From: Flavobacteriaceae bacterium
GTDB taxonomy: Bacteria; Bacteroidota; Bacteroidia; Flavobacteriales; Flavobacteriaceae
Direction: 5' to 3'
Assembly: GCA_013042825.1 (NCBI GenBank)
Contig: JABDPL010000253.1
Span: 1 to 5,798, forward strand
Length of the DNA stretch: 5,798 nucleotides
Part shown: piece after piece, positions 1 through 5,099 of the stretch
Position numbering within the stretch: the stretch's first letter is position 1
Layout: every line of letters begins with the position of its first letter
Program-made: the position numbers and the translations under genes
Notes under the pieces: generated by a model
What the model was told of the DNA's origin: nothing
The model's database searches: none
The model's input: only the letters and a program-made list of their open reading frames with translations

Positions 1-315
1 TTCTATAATTGATTCCACATAGGGAAAGTCGGTGAAAATCGACGGAATGAACTCATAGGCCAATAATAGCGGTACTATGTGGGCCAGATTCCTCGGCATT
101 TTATTCGCGATCAATATATCATCGAAATTCGTTTTTGATCGTTCGGCCAGTCGATGTGATATCGTTCGTAAGGTCTTCCGGATTATGAGGTCAACGATAT
201 ATATTATGATTAGAAAAACAAGAACAAGGGCGATCATATTGAGATATTCAGCCCAGGTTTCATCGAGTCCCGCTTCAATCAGGTAATCATAAAGGAGATG
301 CTTAATACTACTCAT
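1..315 (-). CDS. MscS-family mechanosensitive ion channel, N-terminal part (runs off left edge)
   Basis: The minus-strand frame is open from an ATG at 313-315 to the window edge, giving 105 codons with no stop, so the 3' end lies outside the window. Residues 25-45 form a strongly hydrophobic helix (NMIALVLVFLIIIYIVDLII). A basic linker follows, then the motif KTNFDDILI (61-69), and a second hydrophobic helix begins around 77-94 (LAHIVPLLLAYEFIPSIF). This order of first TM helix, a short TxFDDxL linker and RLAHxxPxLxxY-like helix is typical of YbdG/MscM-type members of the MscS family, which open under membrane tension to release solutes after osmotic downshock. The pore helix and beta domain are not in view. 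The gene starts 42 bases downstream of the DUF3817 gene on the same strand, so the two are probably co-transcribed. Family assignment is from motif recognition; the subfamily is less certain. Confidence 0.75.
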   Translation of the reverse strand, partial: MSSIKHLLYDYLIEAGLDETWAEYLNMIALVLVFLIIIYIVDLIIRKTLRTISHRLAERSKTNFDDILIANKMPRNLAHIVPLLLAYEFIPSIFTDFPYVESIIE

Positions 316-357
316 ATGTTGGTTCAATTAATTAATTATCAAACAGATCAAAGGGCC

Positions 358-666
358 TTAATCTACCGTTCGAAGATGCTTATAATCGATGTAAAATGTG
401 CCAAATGGAATGATCGATGCCAATAGAATTTCATAAAATGTTCTCTTGGTCCATTTTCCTTCGGAATATATAACTACAGCAAAGACAATATATATCATAA
501 ACCATAATCCATGAGGCAATCCCAGAAGCTTCACATATTGCGGGTCGTCTAGCAGGTATTTTATTGGAACGGCTATAAATAAAAGCAACACATAAGAGAT
601 GCCCTCAAAAAGCGCCACAATTCTGAAGGATTTTATCACGATTCGCAGGGATTTTGCTGTGAACAA
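358..666 (-). CDS. DUF3817 family small integral membrane protein (YdzA-like)
   Basis: The product is 102 residues with three hydrophobic segments, roughly 14-36, 48-68 and 77-92. It shows the DUF3817 signature: EGISY (21-25) in the first helix, the P-x-K-Y exit (34-37), HG (52-53) in the second helix, KW (71-72), and the closing PFGTFYID (87-94). The length matches the family, whose function is unknown; members sit in the cytoplasmic membrane. The start is uncertain. The longest frame begins at TTG (664-666), just after an in-frame stop, with no ribosome binding site. An in-frame GTG at 637-639 gives a 93-residue protein beginning I-K-S-F-R-I-V-A-L, closer to the usual N-terminus of relatives. 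A -7-like element overlaps the TTG, which also favours the GTG. The mechanosensitive channel gene follows 42 bases downstream, suggesting an envelope-stress context, though that is inference. Confidence 0.85.
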   Translation of the reverse strand: MFTAKSLRIVIKSFRIVALFEGISYVLLLFIAVPIKYLLDDPQYVKLLGLPHGLWFMIYIVFAVVIYSEGKWTKRTFYEILLASIIPFGTFYIDYKHLRTVD

Positions 667-671
667 AGATA
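664..671 (-). promoter_or_regulatory. Candidate Bacteroidota -7 element (TATCTTTG) for the DUF3817-channel pair
   Basis: On the minus strand these bases read TATCTTTG, a full match to the TAnnTTTG -7 consensus of the Bacteroidota primary sigma factor. Transcription would begin about 5-7 bases downstream, inside the first codons of the longest frame and about 20 bases before the in-frame GTG at 637-639. I do not see a good TTG -33 element at the usual distance, so this is tentative. Confidence 0.4.
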
Positions 672-731
672 CAAATCACCCCGCAATTTAGGCATAATAG
701 TGTTTCGTATTACCGTTAAAATTACAGAAGA

Positions 732-765
732 TTTCCTTATCTTTAGGAAACCTGATTACTACAGG
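732..765 (+). repeat. Two small back-to-back inverted repeats in the divergent intergenic region
   Basis: TTTCCT (732-737) and AGGAAA (745-750) form a perfect 6-bp inverted repeat around a 7-base loop. CCTG (751-754) and CAGG (762-765) follow immediately. They are short and could be chance. They lie in the gene-free stretch 667-952, which is AT-rich and otherwise holds the inverted repeat at 814-845 and the terminator at 892-930. Confidence 0.25.
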
Positions 766-813
766 AGATAAATCGACTGCCCTCAAATTATTATTAAGGT
801 TTTAAAATTATTT

Positions 814-845
814 AAGATGTTGATATATAACATATTAAACATCTT
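814..845 (+). repeat. AT-rich inverted repeat upstream of the rRNA methyltransferase gene
   Basis: AAGATGTT (814-821) and AACATCTT (838-845) are perfect inverted 8-mers around 16 bases, followed by TTTATT. A second copy of AACAT (829-833) inside the loop can also pair with ATGTT (817-821), so two mutually exclusive hairpins are possible. This could be a weak plus-strand terminator, an operator, or simply AT-rich chance. Confidence 0.3.
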
Positions 846-891
846 TTATTAAATTAAAAATATAATATAGTTTTTTGCTAACTAACCGCAC

Positions 892-930
892 AATGCGCAG
901 TATATCCTGCTAAGTTACTGCGCATTTTTT
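892..930 (+). terminator. Rho-independent terminator hairpin with no upstream plus-strand gene
   Basis: AATGCGCAGTA (892-902) and TACTGCGCATT (916-926) form a perfect 11-bp stem with a 13-base loop, and the stem runs into TTTTTT (925-930). The T-tract lies on the plus-strand side only, so it would stop rightward transcription. The nearest genes to the left point leftward, and the methyltransferase gene starts 22 bases to the right. It is therefore either the end of an unannotated small RNA, an attenuator in the methyltransferase leader, or a relic. Confidence 0.7.
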
Positions 931-952
931 GCGTTTTATAACCCGTGCATAA

Positions 953-2182
953 TTGTTTCATAATTCCAATTCTGAATTAGAACCGGCATCAATCGGAACT
1001 CTGGCCGTCCGACTTACCGACAGCGGTGAGAGCAGGCTAAGGCGCAACCATCCCTGGATATTCGATAAGCAAATCGAGAAAATTAAGCCTTTGGGACGGG
1101 TAGGCGATCTGTGTGTAATCTTTTCAAAAGGTAAAAACAAGGTTATGGGCATTGGCCTGTATGATCCCGATTCTCCAATCCGTATAAAGATGATTCATCA
1201 TAATGGCCCTGCAGCTATTGATTGTGAATTCTTCAGGACAAAGATCGATAAGGCATTTAAGATCAGGCAAGAACTTCTGGAAGGTGATACTAACGGTTAC
1301 CGGTTGATTTTTGGTGAGAACGATGGCTTTCCCGGATTGATAGCCGATGTGTACGCCCATGTGCTGGTGGTAAAGCTTTATTCGGCCATTTGGCAAAGGT
1401 GGTTAAAACAGATTATTGAACATATCACGGCATTGACGAAAGTGAAATCGGTGATCATGCGATTAAGCCGGAAAATGATCAGTGCACAAATTCCCGGATG
1501 GACAGACGGCCAGGTCATTTATGGAACTATAGAAGAAGAGATTGTACAGTTCAGGGAACATGGGGTATTGTTTTGGGTGAATCCCATTCGCGGACATAAA
1601 ACCGGTTTTTTCCTGGATCACAGGCACAACAGGAAGCGGGTAGGGGAATTGAGCAAGGGAAAAAACGTTTTGGATGTGTTCACTTACAGCGGTGGATTCA
1701 GCGTGCATGCCCTTGCCGGAGGAGCAAAAACGGTCAGCAGTATCGACATCAGTTCACATGCGCTCGAACAGGCCACAACAAATGCGGAACTTAACAATTA
1801 TCAGGGACAGCATAAAACGATATGCGGCAATGCATTTGAGGTTTTGCAAGATCTGATCGCAGCTAACAAAACTTACGATCTGGTCATTATCGATCCACCG
1901 AGTTTTGCCAAGCAGGCGTCTGAGGTAAAACTGGCCTTAAAAAAATACAGGCAGTTGGCGCGAATGGGTGCTACGCTTACTTCAAACAGGGGAATACTGG
2001 TAGTGGCTTCATGCTCATCCCGGGTTAGTTCCGAAGCGTTCTTTAAATCCATAGCGGAAGAACTCGATAAATCGGAAAGAGCATTCAAGCTACTCGAGCA
2101 AACGACCCATGACCTGGATCATCCCATCGGTTTTCCTGAGGGGGCTTATTTAAAATGCGGCTTTTATAGGGCAGTTCAATAA
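953..2182 (+). CDS. rlmI: Class I SAM-dependent rRNA methyltransferase, RlmI/COG1092 family
   Basis: The product is 409 residues, close to the usual 390-400 of RlmI, which makes 5-methylcytosine in 23S rRNA (C1962 in E. coli). The N-terminal PUA RNA-binding domain spans about 17-95 and contains RRNHPWIF (30-37). The central domain has YRLIFGENDGFPGLIAD and the family hallmark GHKTGFFLDHRHNR. The SAM-binding motif I is VLDVFTYSGGF (239-249). Motif IV is DPPSFAK (314-320), and motif VI ASCSS carries the expected catalytic Cys354. The C-terminus DHPIGFPEGAYLKCGFYR is also typical. The start is TTG at 953-955: a TAA lies immediately before it in frame, and the next in-frame start codon would delete part of the PUA domain. 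No Shine-Dalgarno sequence is visible. COG1092 contains several related enzymes, so the exact target nucleotide is inferred from the family and not shown. Confidence 0.88.
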   Translation: MFHNSNSELEPASIGTLAVRLTDSGESRLRRNHPWIFDKQIEKIKPLGRVGDLCVIFSKGKNKVMGIGLYDPDSPIRIKMIHHNGPAAIDCEFFRTKIDKAFKIRQELLEGDTNGYRLIFGENDGFPGLIADVYAHVLVVKLYSAIWQRWLKQIIEHITALTKVKSVIMRLSRKMISAQIPGWTDGQVIYGTIEEEIVQFREHGVLFWVNPIRGHKTGFFLDHRHNRKRVGELSKGKNVLDVFTYSGGFSVHALAGGAKTVSSIDISSHALEQATTNAELNNYQGQHKTICGNAFEVLQDLIAANKTYDLVIIDPPSFAKQASEVKLALKKYRQLARMGATLTSNRGILVVASCSSRVSSEAFFKSIAEELDKSERAFKLLEQTTHDLDHPIGFPEGAYLKCGFYRAVQ

Positions 2183-2192
2183 ATATTAATGA

Positions 2193-2239
2193 ATTACTAT
2201 ATGTAACAGATATTCTAAATAATATTAGTATATGTAACA
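2193..2239. repeat. Tandem near-perfect 16-mer, 31 bp apart, upstream of the lipoprotein gene
   Basis: ATTACTATATGTAACA (2193-2208) and ATTAGTATATGTAACA (2224-2239) differ at one base of sixteen. The 31-bp period is close to three helical turns, which would put both copies on the same face of DNA. They lie between the methyltransferase stop (2182) and the lipoprotein start (2311). The second copy overlaps a small inverted repeat, ATGAT (2239-2243) with ATCAT (2248-2252). An operator for the lipoprotein gene is possible; the surrounding AT-richness means chance is not excluded. Confidence 0.5.
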
Positions 2240-2252
2240 TGATATAAATCAT

Positions 2253-2284
2253 AGGATATTATATATAGTTTTATTATCCTTTTT
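2253..2284 (+). terminator. Weak terminator after the rRNA methyltransferase gene
   Basis: AGGATA (2253-2258) and TATCCT (2275-2280) form a 6-bp stem with a 16-base AT-rich loop, followed by TTTTT (2280-2284). The stem is short, so read-through into the lipoprotein gene is plausible. It lies downstream of the tandem 16-mer, so a lipoprotein promoter at the repeats would have this element in its leader. Confidence 0.4.
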
Positions 2285-2310
2285 AGTTAACAATTATCAA
2301 ATTTTATATC

Positions 2311-2820
2311 ATGAGAGCACAACTAATTATTTCACTCATTAGCCTGTTACTCATAATGGGTTGCAGCTATGAACCGATAGATGAACCGTTGATCGATGCT
2401 GTGCCTTCAGAACAGAAGGAAAAAGCCATGAAACCGATCCTGGTTCATGCAAAGGAAAACGGTTCGTTTTGGACTGTAGATTCTCAGGAATGTTCAGTTA
2501 AGGGATTGCATATCCTTCAAGGTCAGTTTAATAGTAAACCCCTTGGATATGTTAAAACCAGGTATTCGATATGTATGGATAAAGGCTATGCTTTAAGCGG
2601 AACCTTTAAAACAGGAAGTGAGGATAAAATTTATTTTCAGTCATTCCGTGTGGAAGAGGACGATATTGGAGAATATTTTATGCTTGAGGTTTTTGGAGGT
2701 GAAGGAAAATTTACAAATGCCATTGGAAAGATCAAGCTTTACCTCAATATAGATTTACTCAGTAAACTGGAAGGAAACTACTATCATAAATTAGAGGGTT
2801 CAATCAGCATTCCTCAATAA
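2311..2820 (+). CDS. Small lipoprotein with an allene-oxide-cyclase-like beta-barrel signature
   Basis: The product is 169 residues. Residues 1-17 are a signal peptide ending in a lipobox (IMGC), so signal peptidase II should cut before Cys18 and leave a lipid-anchored protein. Ser19 at position +2 fits outer-membrane sorting. The mature part is beta-rich: a short acidic linker (20-40), then strands with GQFNSKPLGY (71-80), LSGTFKTGSEDKIYF (95-109), and GGEGKFTNAIG (129-139) followed by IKLYLNID and a final LEGSISI. The GG-x-G-x-F-x-x-A-x-G motif and the following GN...G-x-I-x-I strand resemble allene-oxide-cyclase-like barrels. Cys61 and Cys88 could form a disulfide. I cannot assign a ligand or function. 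It stands alone between the methyltransferase gene and a bidirectional terminator. Start choice is the only ATG before the hydrophobic segment. Confidence 0.8.
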   Translation: MRAQLIISLISLLLIMGCSYEPIDEPLIDAVPSEQKEKAMKPILVHAKENGSFWTVDSQECSVKGLHILQGQFNSKPLGYVKTRYSICMDKGYALSGTFKTGSEDKIYFQSFRVEEDDIGEYFMLEVFGGEGKFTNAIGKIKLYLNIDLLSKLEGNYYHKLEGSISIPQ

Positions 2821-2883
2821 TATCCGGATTTGGATCGATTGCTGTTTCGAAAGCAAATTTATGGTTGTATAACCGTGAATTAA

Positions 2884-2917
2884 AAAATCCCCTAGCCAGA
2901 TTAAGCTAAGGGATTTT
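2884..2917. terminator. Bidirectional terminator between convergent genes
   Basis: AAAATCCCCTAGC (2884-2896) pairs with GCTAAGGGATTTT (2905-2917) with one C-A mismatch and an 8-base loop. The A-tract on the left (2882-2887) gives a T-tract for minus-strand transcripts, and TTTT at the right serves plus-strand ones. It lies between the convergent lipoprotein gene and the pseudo-peptidase gene and probably ends both. Confidence 0.85.
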
Positions 2918-2938
2918 CATGTTCTAAAGGAACATCAC

Positions 2939-4594
2939 TTATTTAATGACCCTAAAACTAAACTTCAATCCGTCTCCGGCTATTAAGAAGGATTTAAAAT
3001 CTTTCTTCTTATAATCTTCAACCTTGAGGCTGTCGAGATACTTGCCGTAACCTTTTATTCTAAGGCGTACATCATCAAATGCTTTTTTAGGTTTCCAGAA
3101 GAAAGTATTCATGCCGGGCGTGGTCTCTATATCTTTTTCGATATAATCCCAGCTTCTGCCTTCATCTTTAGAGAATAGAAGGTCAACTTTCTTGATCATG
3201 CCACCAAAGGCTTCCCATTTAATCGGAATTTCTTCACCCAATATGAAGGTTTCTTTTCCTTTAGGGAACTCAAGGAACAACTGGCTGCCAATAACTCCAC
3301 CCTTTGGAATGATATGACCTACTCGCAGCGTGCTGGCAGGATGTCCTAACCATTGCTCATAAGCCAGACATTCAAATTGATCGAAGAATGTAGGTCCTGC
3401 CATATTCAAGATATAAATCATCTTCTGGTTCCAGAACATGCCGTATCCAAAGGCACACATAACTCGTGCTTCTTCATCCTCAGGCACTTCAGCCATATGG
3501 CGGGTATCCCATACCAATGGTCTTCCTGAATCGATCTCTTGTTTCACTTTAAGCCATCCGAACTCATTTTCGGGAGTACCGGTGGTCCAGTGGTGAATAT
3601 CGAAATCATAGCCACAGGTGCTATTTACCGTTCTTTCCAGGTCGTTCATACCTGCACCGATCTCTTCATCCAATAATTTATCGATGAGATTCGGAATATT
3701 GGTCCGGGTTTCTTCATTAAAGTACCAGTAATCGATCAATCGGCCATATCCCAGTTTTGGGAATTTACCGGGCACAAAGTTGTCATAGTATCCAAGTGCC
3801 ATGGTCCAGGCCGTAGGCCTGCTCCAATAGGTTTGATCGAAAATCGGGATCAACTCAGCGTCCGGGATCATTTTGTAAAAGCCCGGAACTGTAAGTGGCT
3901 CATCGTATAAGCGATCGGTGATCTCGCTCCATGCAAATTCTACCTGCTCCTTCAATTCAGGAATCGTAATAGAGGTTTCAATTGTATTGATCACCTCTTT
4001 TCGATCGATGATCTCAAGAGTAAATGGATGCATCAGGATCTTATTGTCATCGCTTTCAAACTCATAATATTCTCCATCCGGCCCGAAGAAGAAAATATTG
4101 GTCAGTTTAACATCTTCTGTTTTAAAGTATTTTTCAGCCTTGTGATACGCTTCATCCCTGGTAATGAATAATGGATGTATAGCATGGGTGAATTTCAAAA
4201 TAGGGAAATTCTCCTTGGTGGCCGAGATATAAATCGATCCGAGGAATTCGAATTTCTCTCTGAATAGGCTAATAAATTTCTCTTCTCTCCAGAAGAATCT
4301 TTTCAGCTCGTCCTTCTTGGTTAATCCTGGAATACCCTCTTTGTATTCAGCGATGAAACGATGGAAGTCGTCTTTTACAGGAATATTTTCCGTGGCCCTG
4401 AAAAATGGGAATACATAGGCAAACAAGTCGCCGTTCTCATCGAGAACGGGGAATTGCTTTCCTCTTGAGAATGGGACATTCCAAACCATAGAAGCCTGGA
4501 TATCTGCAAGTTTTGTCAGAAAATCAACAGCTAATTTCTCCCTCAGTCCAATCTTCAACAGATCAGATCTGGAAATGATCTCTTTTGTTCTCAT
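2939..4594 (-). CDS. C39-like papain-fold protein with substituted catalytic residues and a C-terminal Ig-like domain
   Basis: The product is 551 residues. Residues 21-140 resemble the propeptide region of C10/C39-type peptidases (FPVLDENGDLFAYVFPF at 48-64, GSIYISATKENFPILKF at 119-135). Residues 143-197 look like a PepSY-type segment (DEAYHKAEKYF, YYEFES). The region 250-415 matches a C39_2-like papain fold: RPTAWTMALGYYDN (259-272), EIDSGRPLVW (353-362), CAFGYG (380-385) and ILNMAG (395-400). In active relatives a Cys sits two residues before the PTA motif and a His seven before the GY tyrosine; here these positions are Ser258 and Arg377, so proteolysis is unlikely. Residues 437-516 resemble a KRE9/KNH1-like Ig-fold domain (LGEEIPIKW, VDLLFSKDEGRSWDYIE). 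No signal peptide is present; the ATG at 4592-4594 is the only start before an in-frame TAG. The role is unknown: binding, inhibition or scaffolding are possibilities. The nearest neighbours, on both sides, are separated from it by terminators. Confidence 0.8.
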   Translation of the reverse strand: MRTKEIISRSDLLKIGLREKLAVDFLTKLADIQASMVWNVPFSRGKQFPVLDENGDLFAYVFPFFRATENIPVKDDFHRFIAEYKEGIPGLTKKDELKRFFWREEKFISLFREKFEFLGSIYISATKENFPILKFTHAIHPLFITRDEAYHKAEKYFKTEDVKLTNIFFFGPDGEYYEFESDDNKILMHPFTLEIIDRKEVINTIETSITIPELKEQVEFAWSEITDRLYDEPLTVPGFYKMIPDAELIPIFDQTYWSRPTAWTMALGYYDNFVPGKFPKLGYGRLIDYWYFNEETRTNIPNLIDKLLDEEIGAGMNDLERTVNSTCGYDFDIHHWTTGTPENEFGWLKVKQEIDSGRPLVWDTRHMAEVPEDEEARVMCAFGYGMFWNQKMIYILNMAGPTFFDQFECLAYEQWLGHPASTLRVGHIIPKGGVIGSQLFLEFPKGKETFILGEEIPIKWEAFGGMIKKVDLLFSKDEGRSWDYIEKDIETTPGMNTFFWKPKKAFDDVRLRIKGYGKYLDSLKVEDYKKKDFKSFLIAGDGLKFSFRVIK

Positions 4595-4656
4595 ACATTT
4601 GTTTTTTATAATTAGTAATTCATCTCCGGTTGAAGACTAACAGAAGGAAAAAATAT

Positions 4657-4737
4657 GAGGTTATCCTGAAAATTGAAGATTGAACAAGAGTAACCATTAA
4701 TCACGAACAAAGCAATGATAATTGTCAGGGCAACCTC
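4657..4737. repeat. Imperfect long inverted repeat in the leader of the pseudo-peptidase gene
   Basis: GAGGTTATCCTGA (4657-4669) and TCAGGGCAACCTC (4725-4737) are inverted copies that differ at two adjacent bases, one of which can still pair as G-U in RNA. After one mismatch the pairing continues with AATTG (4671-4675) against TAATT (4719-4723). The element is 81 bases with a loop of about 43. It lies in the gene-free stretch 4595-4840, in which I see no open frame with coding character. It could fold in the mRNA leader, or be a small remnant element, since AAATA flanks both ends. Confidence 0.5.
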
Positions 4738-4741
4738 AAAT

Positions 4742-4768
4742 AGTATCAATTGCTTTTAGATTGATATT
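4742..4768. repeat. Second, short inverted repeat beside the long one
   Basis: TATCAAT (4744-4750) and ATTGATA (4760-4766) are perfect inverted 7-mers around a 9-base loop. The stem can extend outward by a G-T wobble and an A-T pair to 4742 and 4768. It begins five bases after the 81-base inverted repeat. No T-tract follows on either strand, so it does not look like a terminator. Confidence 0.4.
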
Positions 4769-4840
4769 CAAAACCGTATTCAAGTTCAAAATTGATAAAT
4801 TCTATTTCTGATGTAAATACAGTTCTTTCGAATTGAAAAC

Positions 4841-4871
4841 AAAAAATCCCCTGACACCATGTGCAGGGGAT
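4841..4871 (-). terminator. Strong minus-strand terminator for the 32-residue small-protein gene
   Basis: ATCCCCTG (4846-4853) pairs perfectly with CAGGGGAT (4864-4871). An inner CAC/GTG stem (4855-4857 with 4861-4863) closes on a 3-base loop after one bulged A. The run of A at 4841-4846 becomes TTTTTTGTTTT on the minus strand, a strong terminator tail. It lies 28 bases past the stop of the small gene at 4900-4998, supporting that gene as a real transcript. Confidence 0.85.
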
Positions 4872-4899
4872 CTATTCCGGCTTTAAATGCGTTAGGCTG

Positions 4900-4998
4900 T
4901 TATCGGTGAATGGCATAACTCGAGGCGTTCGCATAAATTTCAAGAACGGCGTACCACTTTTTAAACCTGGCTTTCATTCTGGTAACTAACTTTTTCAT
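4900..4998 (-). CDS. Basic 32-residue small protein, unknown function
   Basis: ATG (4996-4998) to TAA (4900-4902) encodes 32 residues. The first 14 are strongly basic (MKKLVTRMKARFKK); they are followed by WYAVLEIYANA and end in SSYAIHR. There are five Lys and three Arg against one Glu, and the spacing of hydrophobic and basic residues suits one amphipathic helix that could lie on a membrane or bind nucleic acid. Evidence that it is a gene: a poly-A tract just upstream of the start, as is common in Bacteroidota translation starts, no upstream in-frame start, and a strong terminator 28 bases after the stop with nothing else for it to serve. An out-of-frame ATG-TTA-TGA overlaps the start by three bases after the first codon pair. 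I do not recognise a family. It is transcribed divergently from the membrane-protein gene starting at 5100. Confidence 0.6.
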   Translation of the reverse strand: MKKLVTRMKARFKKWYAVLEIYANASSYAIHR

Positions 4999-5070
4999 AA
5001 CATATGGTTTTTTTGATTCAACTTAACTTCTATTATAATTCTTTGACTCGCTTCAGAGCATAAGGTTTAA

Positions 5071-5092
5071 AACTTATCGGTTGTAACTTATC
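5071..5092. promoter_or_regulatory. Direct repeat AACTTATC just upstream of the membrane-protein start
   Basis: AACTTATC occurs at 5071-5078 and again at 5085-5092, a 14-bp period, ending seven bases before the ATG at 5100. The region 4999-5099 separates two divergent genes and must hold both promoters. I do not see a full TAnnTTTG element on either strand here, so the repeat is the only candidate regulatory site and is weak. Confidence 0.3.
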
Positions 5093-5099
5093 TGGAATA

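Noticed and set aside
77..286. Plus-strand open frame of 69 codons
   Set aside because: It is antisense to the mechanosensitive channel gene, whose minus-strand frame has recognisable motifs. The plus frame has no family resemblance.
817..852. 11-codon frame as an attenuator leader peptide
   Set aside because: It has no ribosome binding site, and its Ile/Asn/Tyr content simply reflects AT-rich DNA. I mention it only as part of the leader hypothesis.
893..913. Six-codon frame inside the terminator stem-loop
   Set aside because: It is too short, lies within a perfect hairpin, and has no independent support.
958..2088. Several antisense or out-of-frame open frames inside the methyltransferase gene
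   Set aside because: They are shadows of a gene with complete family motifs on the plus strand.
2854..2861. TAAATTTG on the minus strand, a match to the TAnnTTTG -7 consensus
   Set aside because: It would drive transcription antisense into the lipoprotein gene from between convergent genes. It has no supporting -33 element and is AT-rich, so it is likely chance.
5041..5099. Promoter for the membrane-protein gene (ATTCTTTG, TAACTTAT and a TTGACT at 5044)
   Set aside because: Each deviates from the consensus at key positions or lacks a partner element at a usual distance, so no position can be supported.
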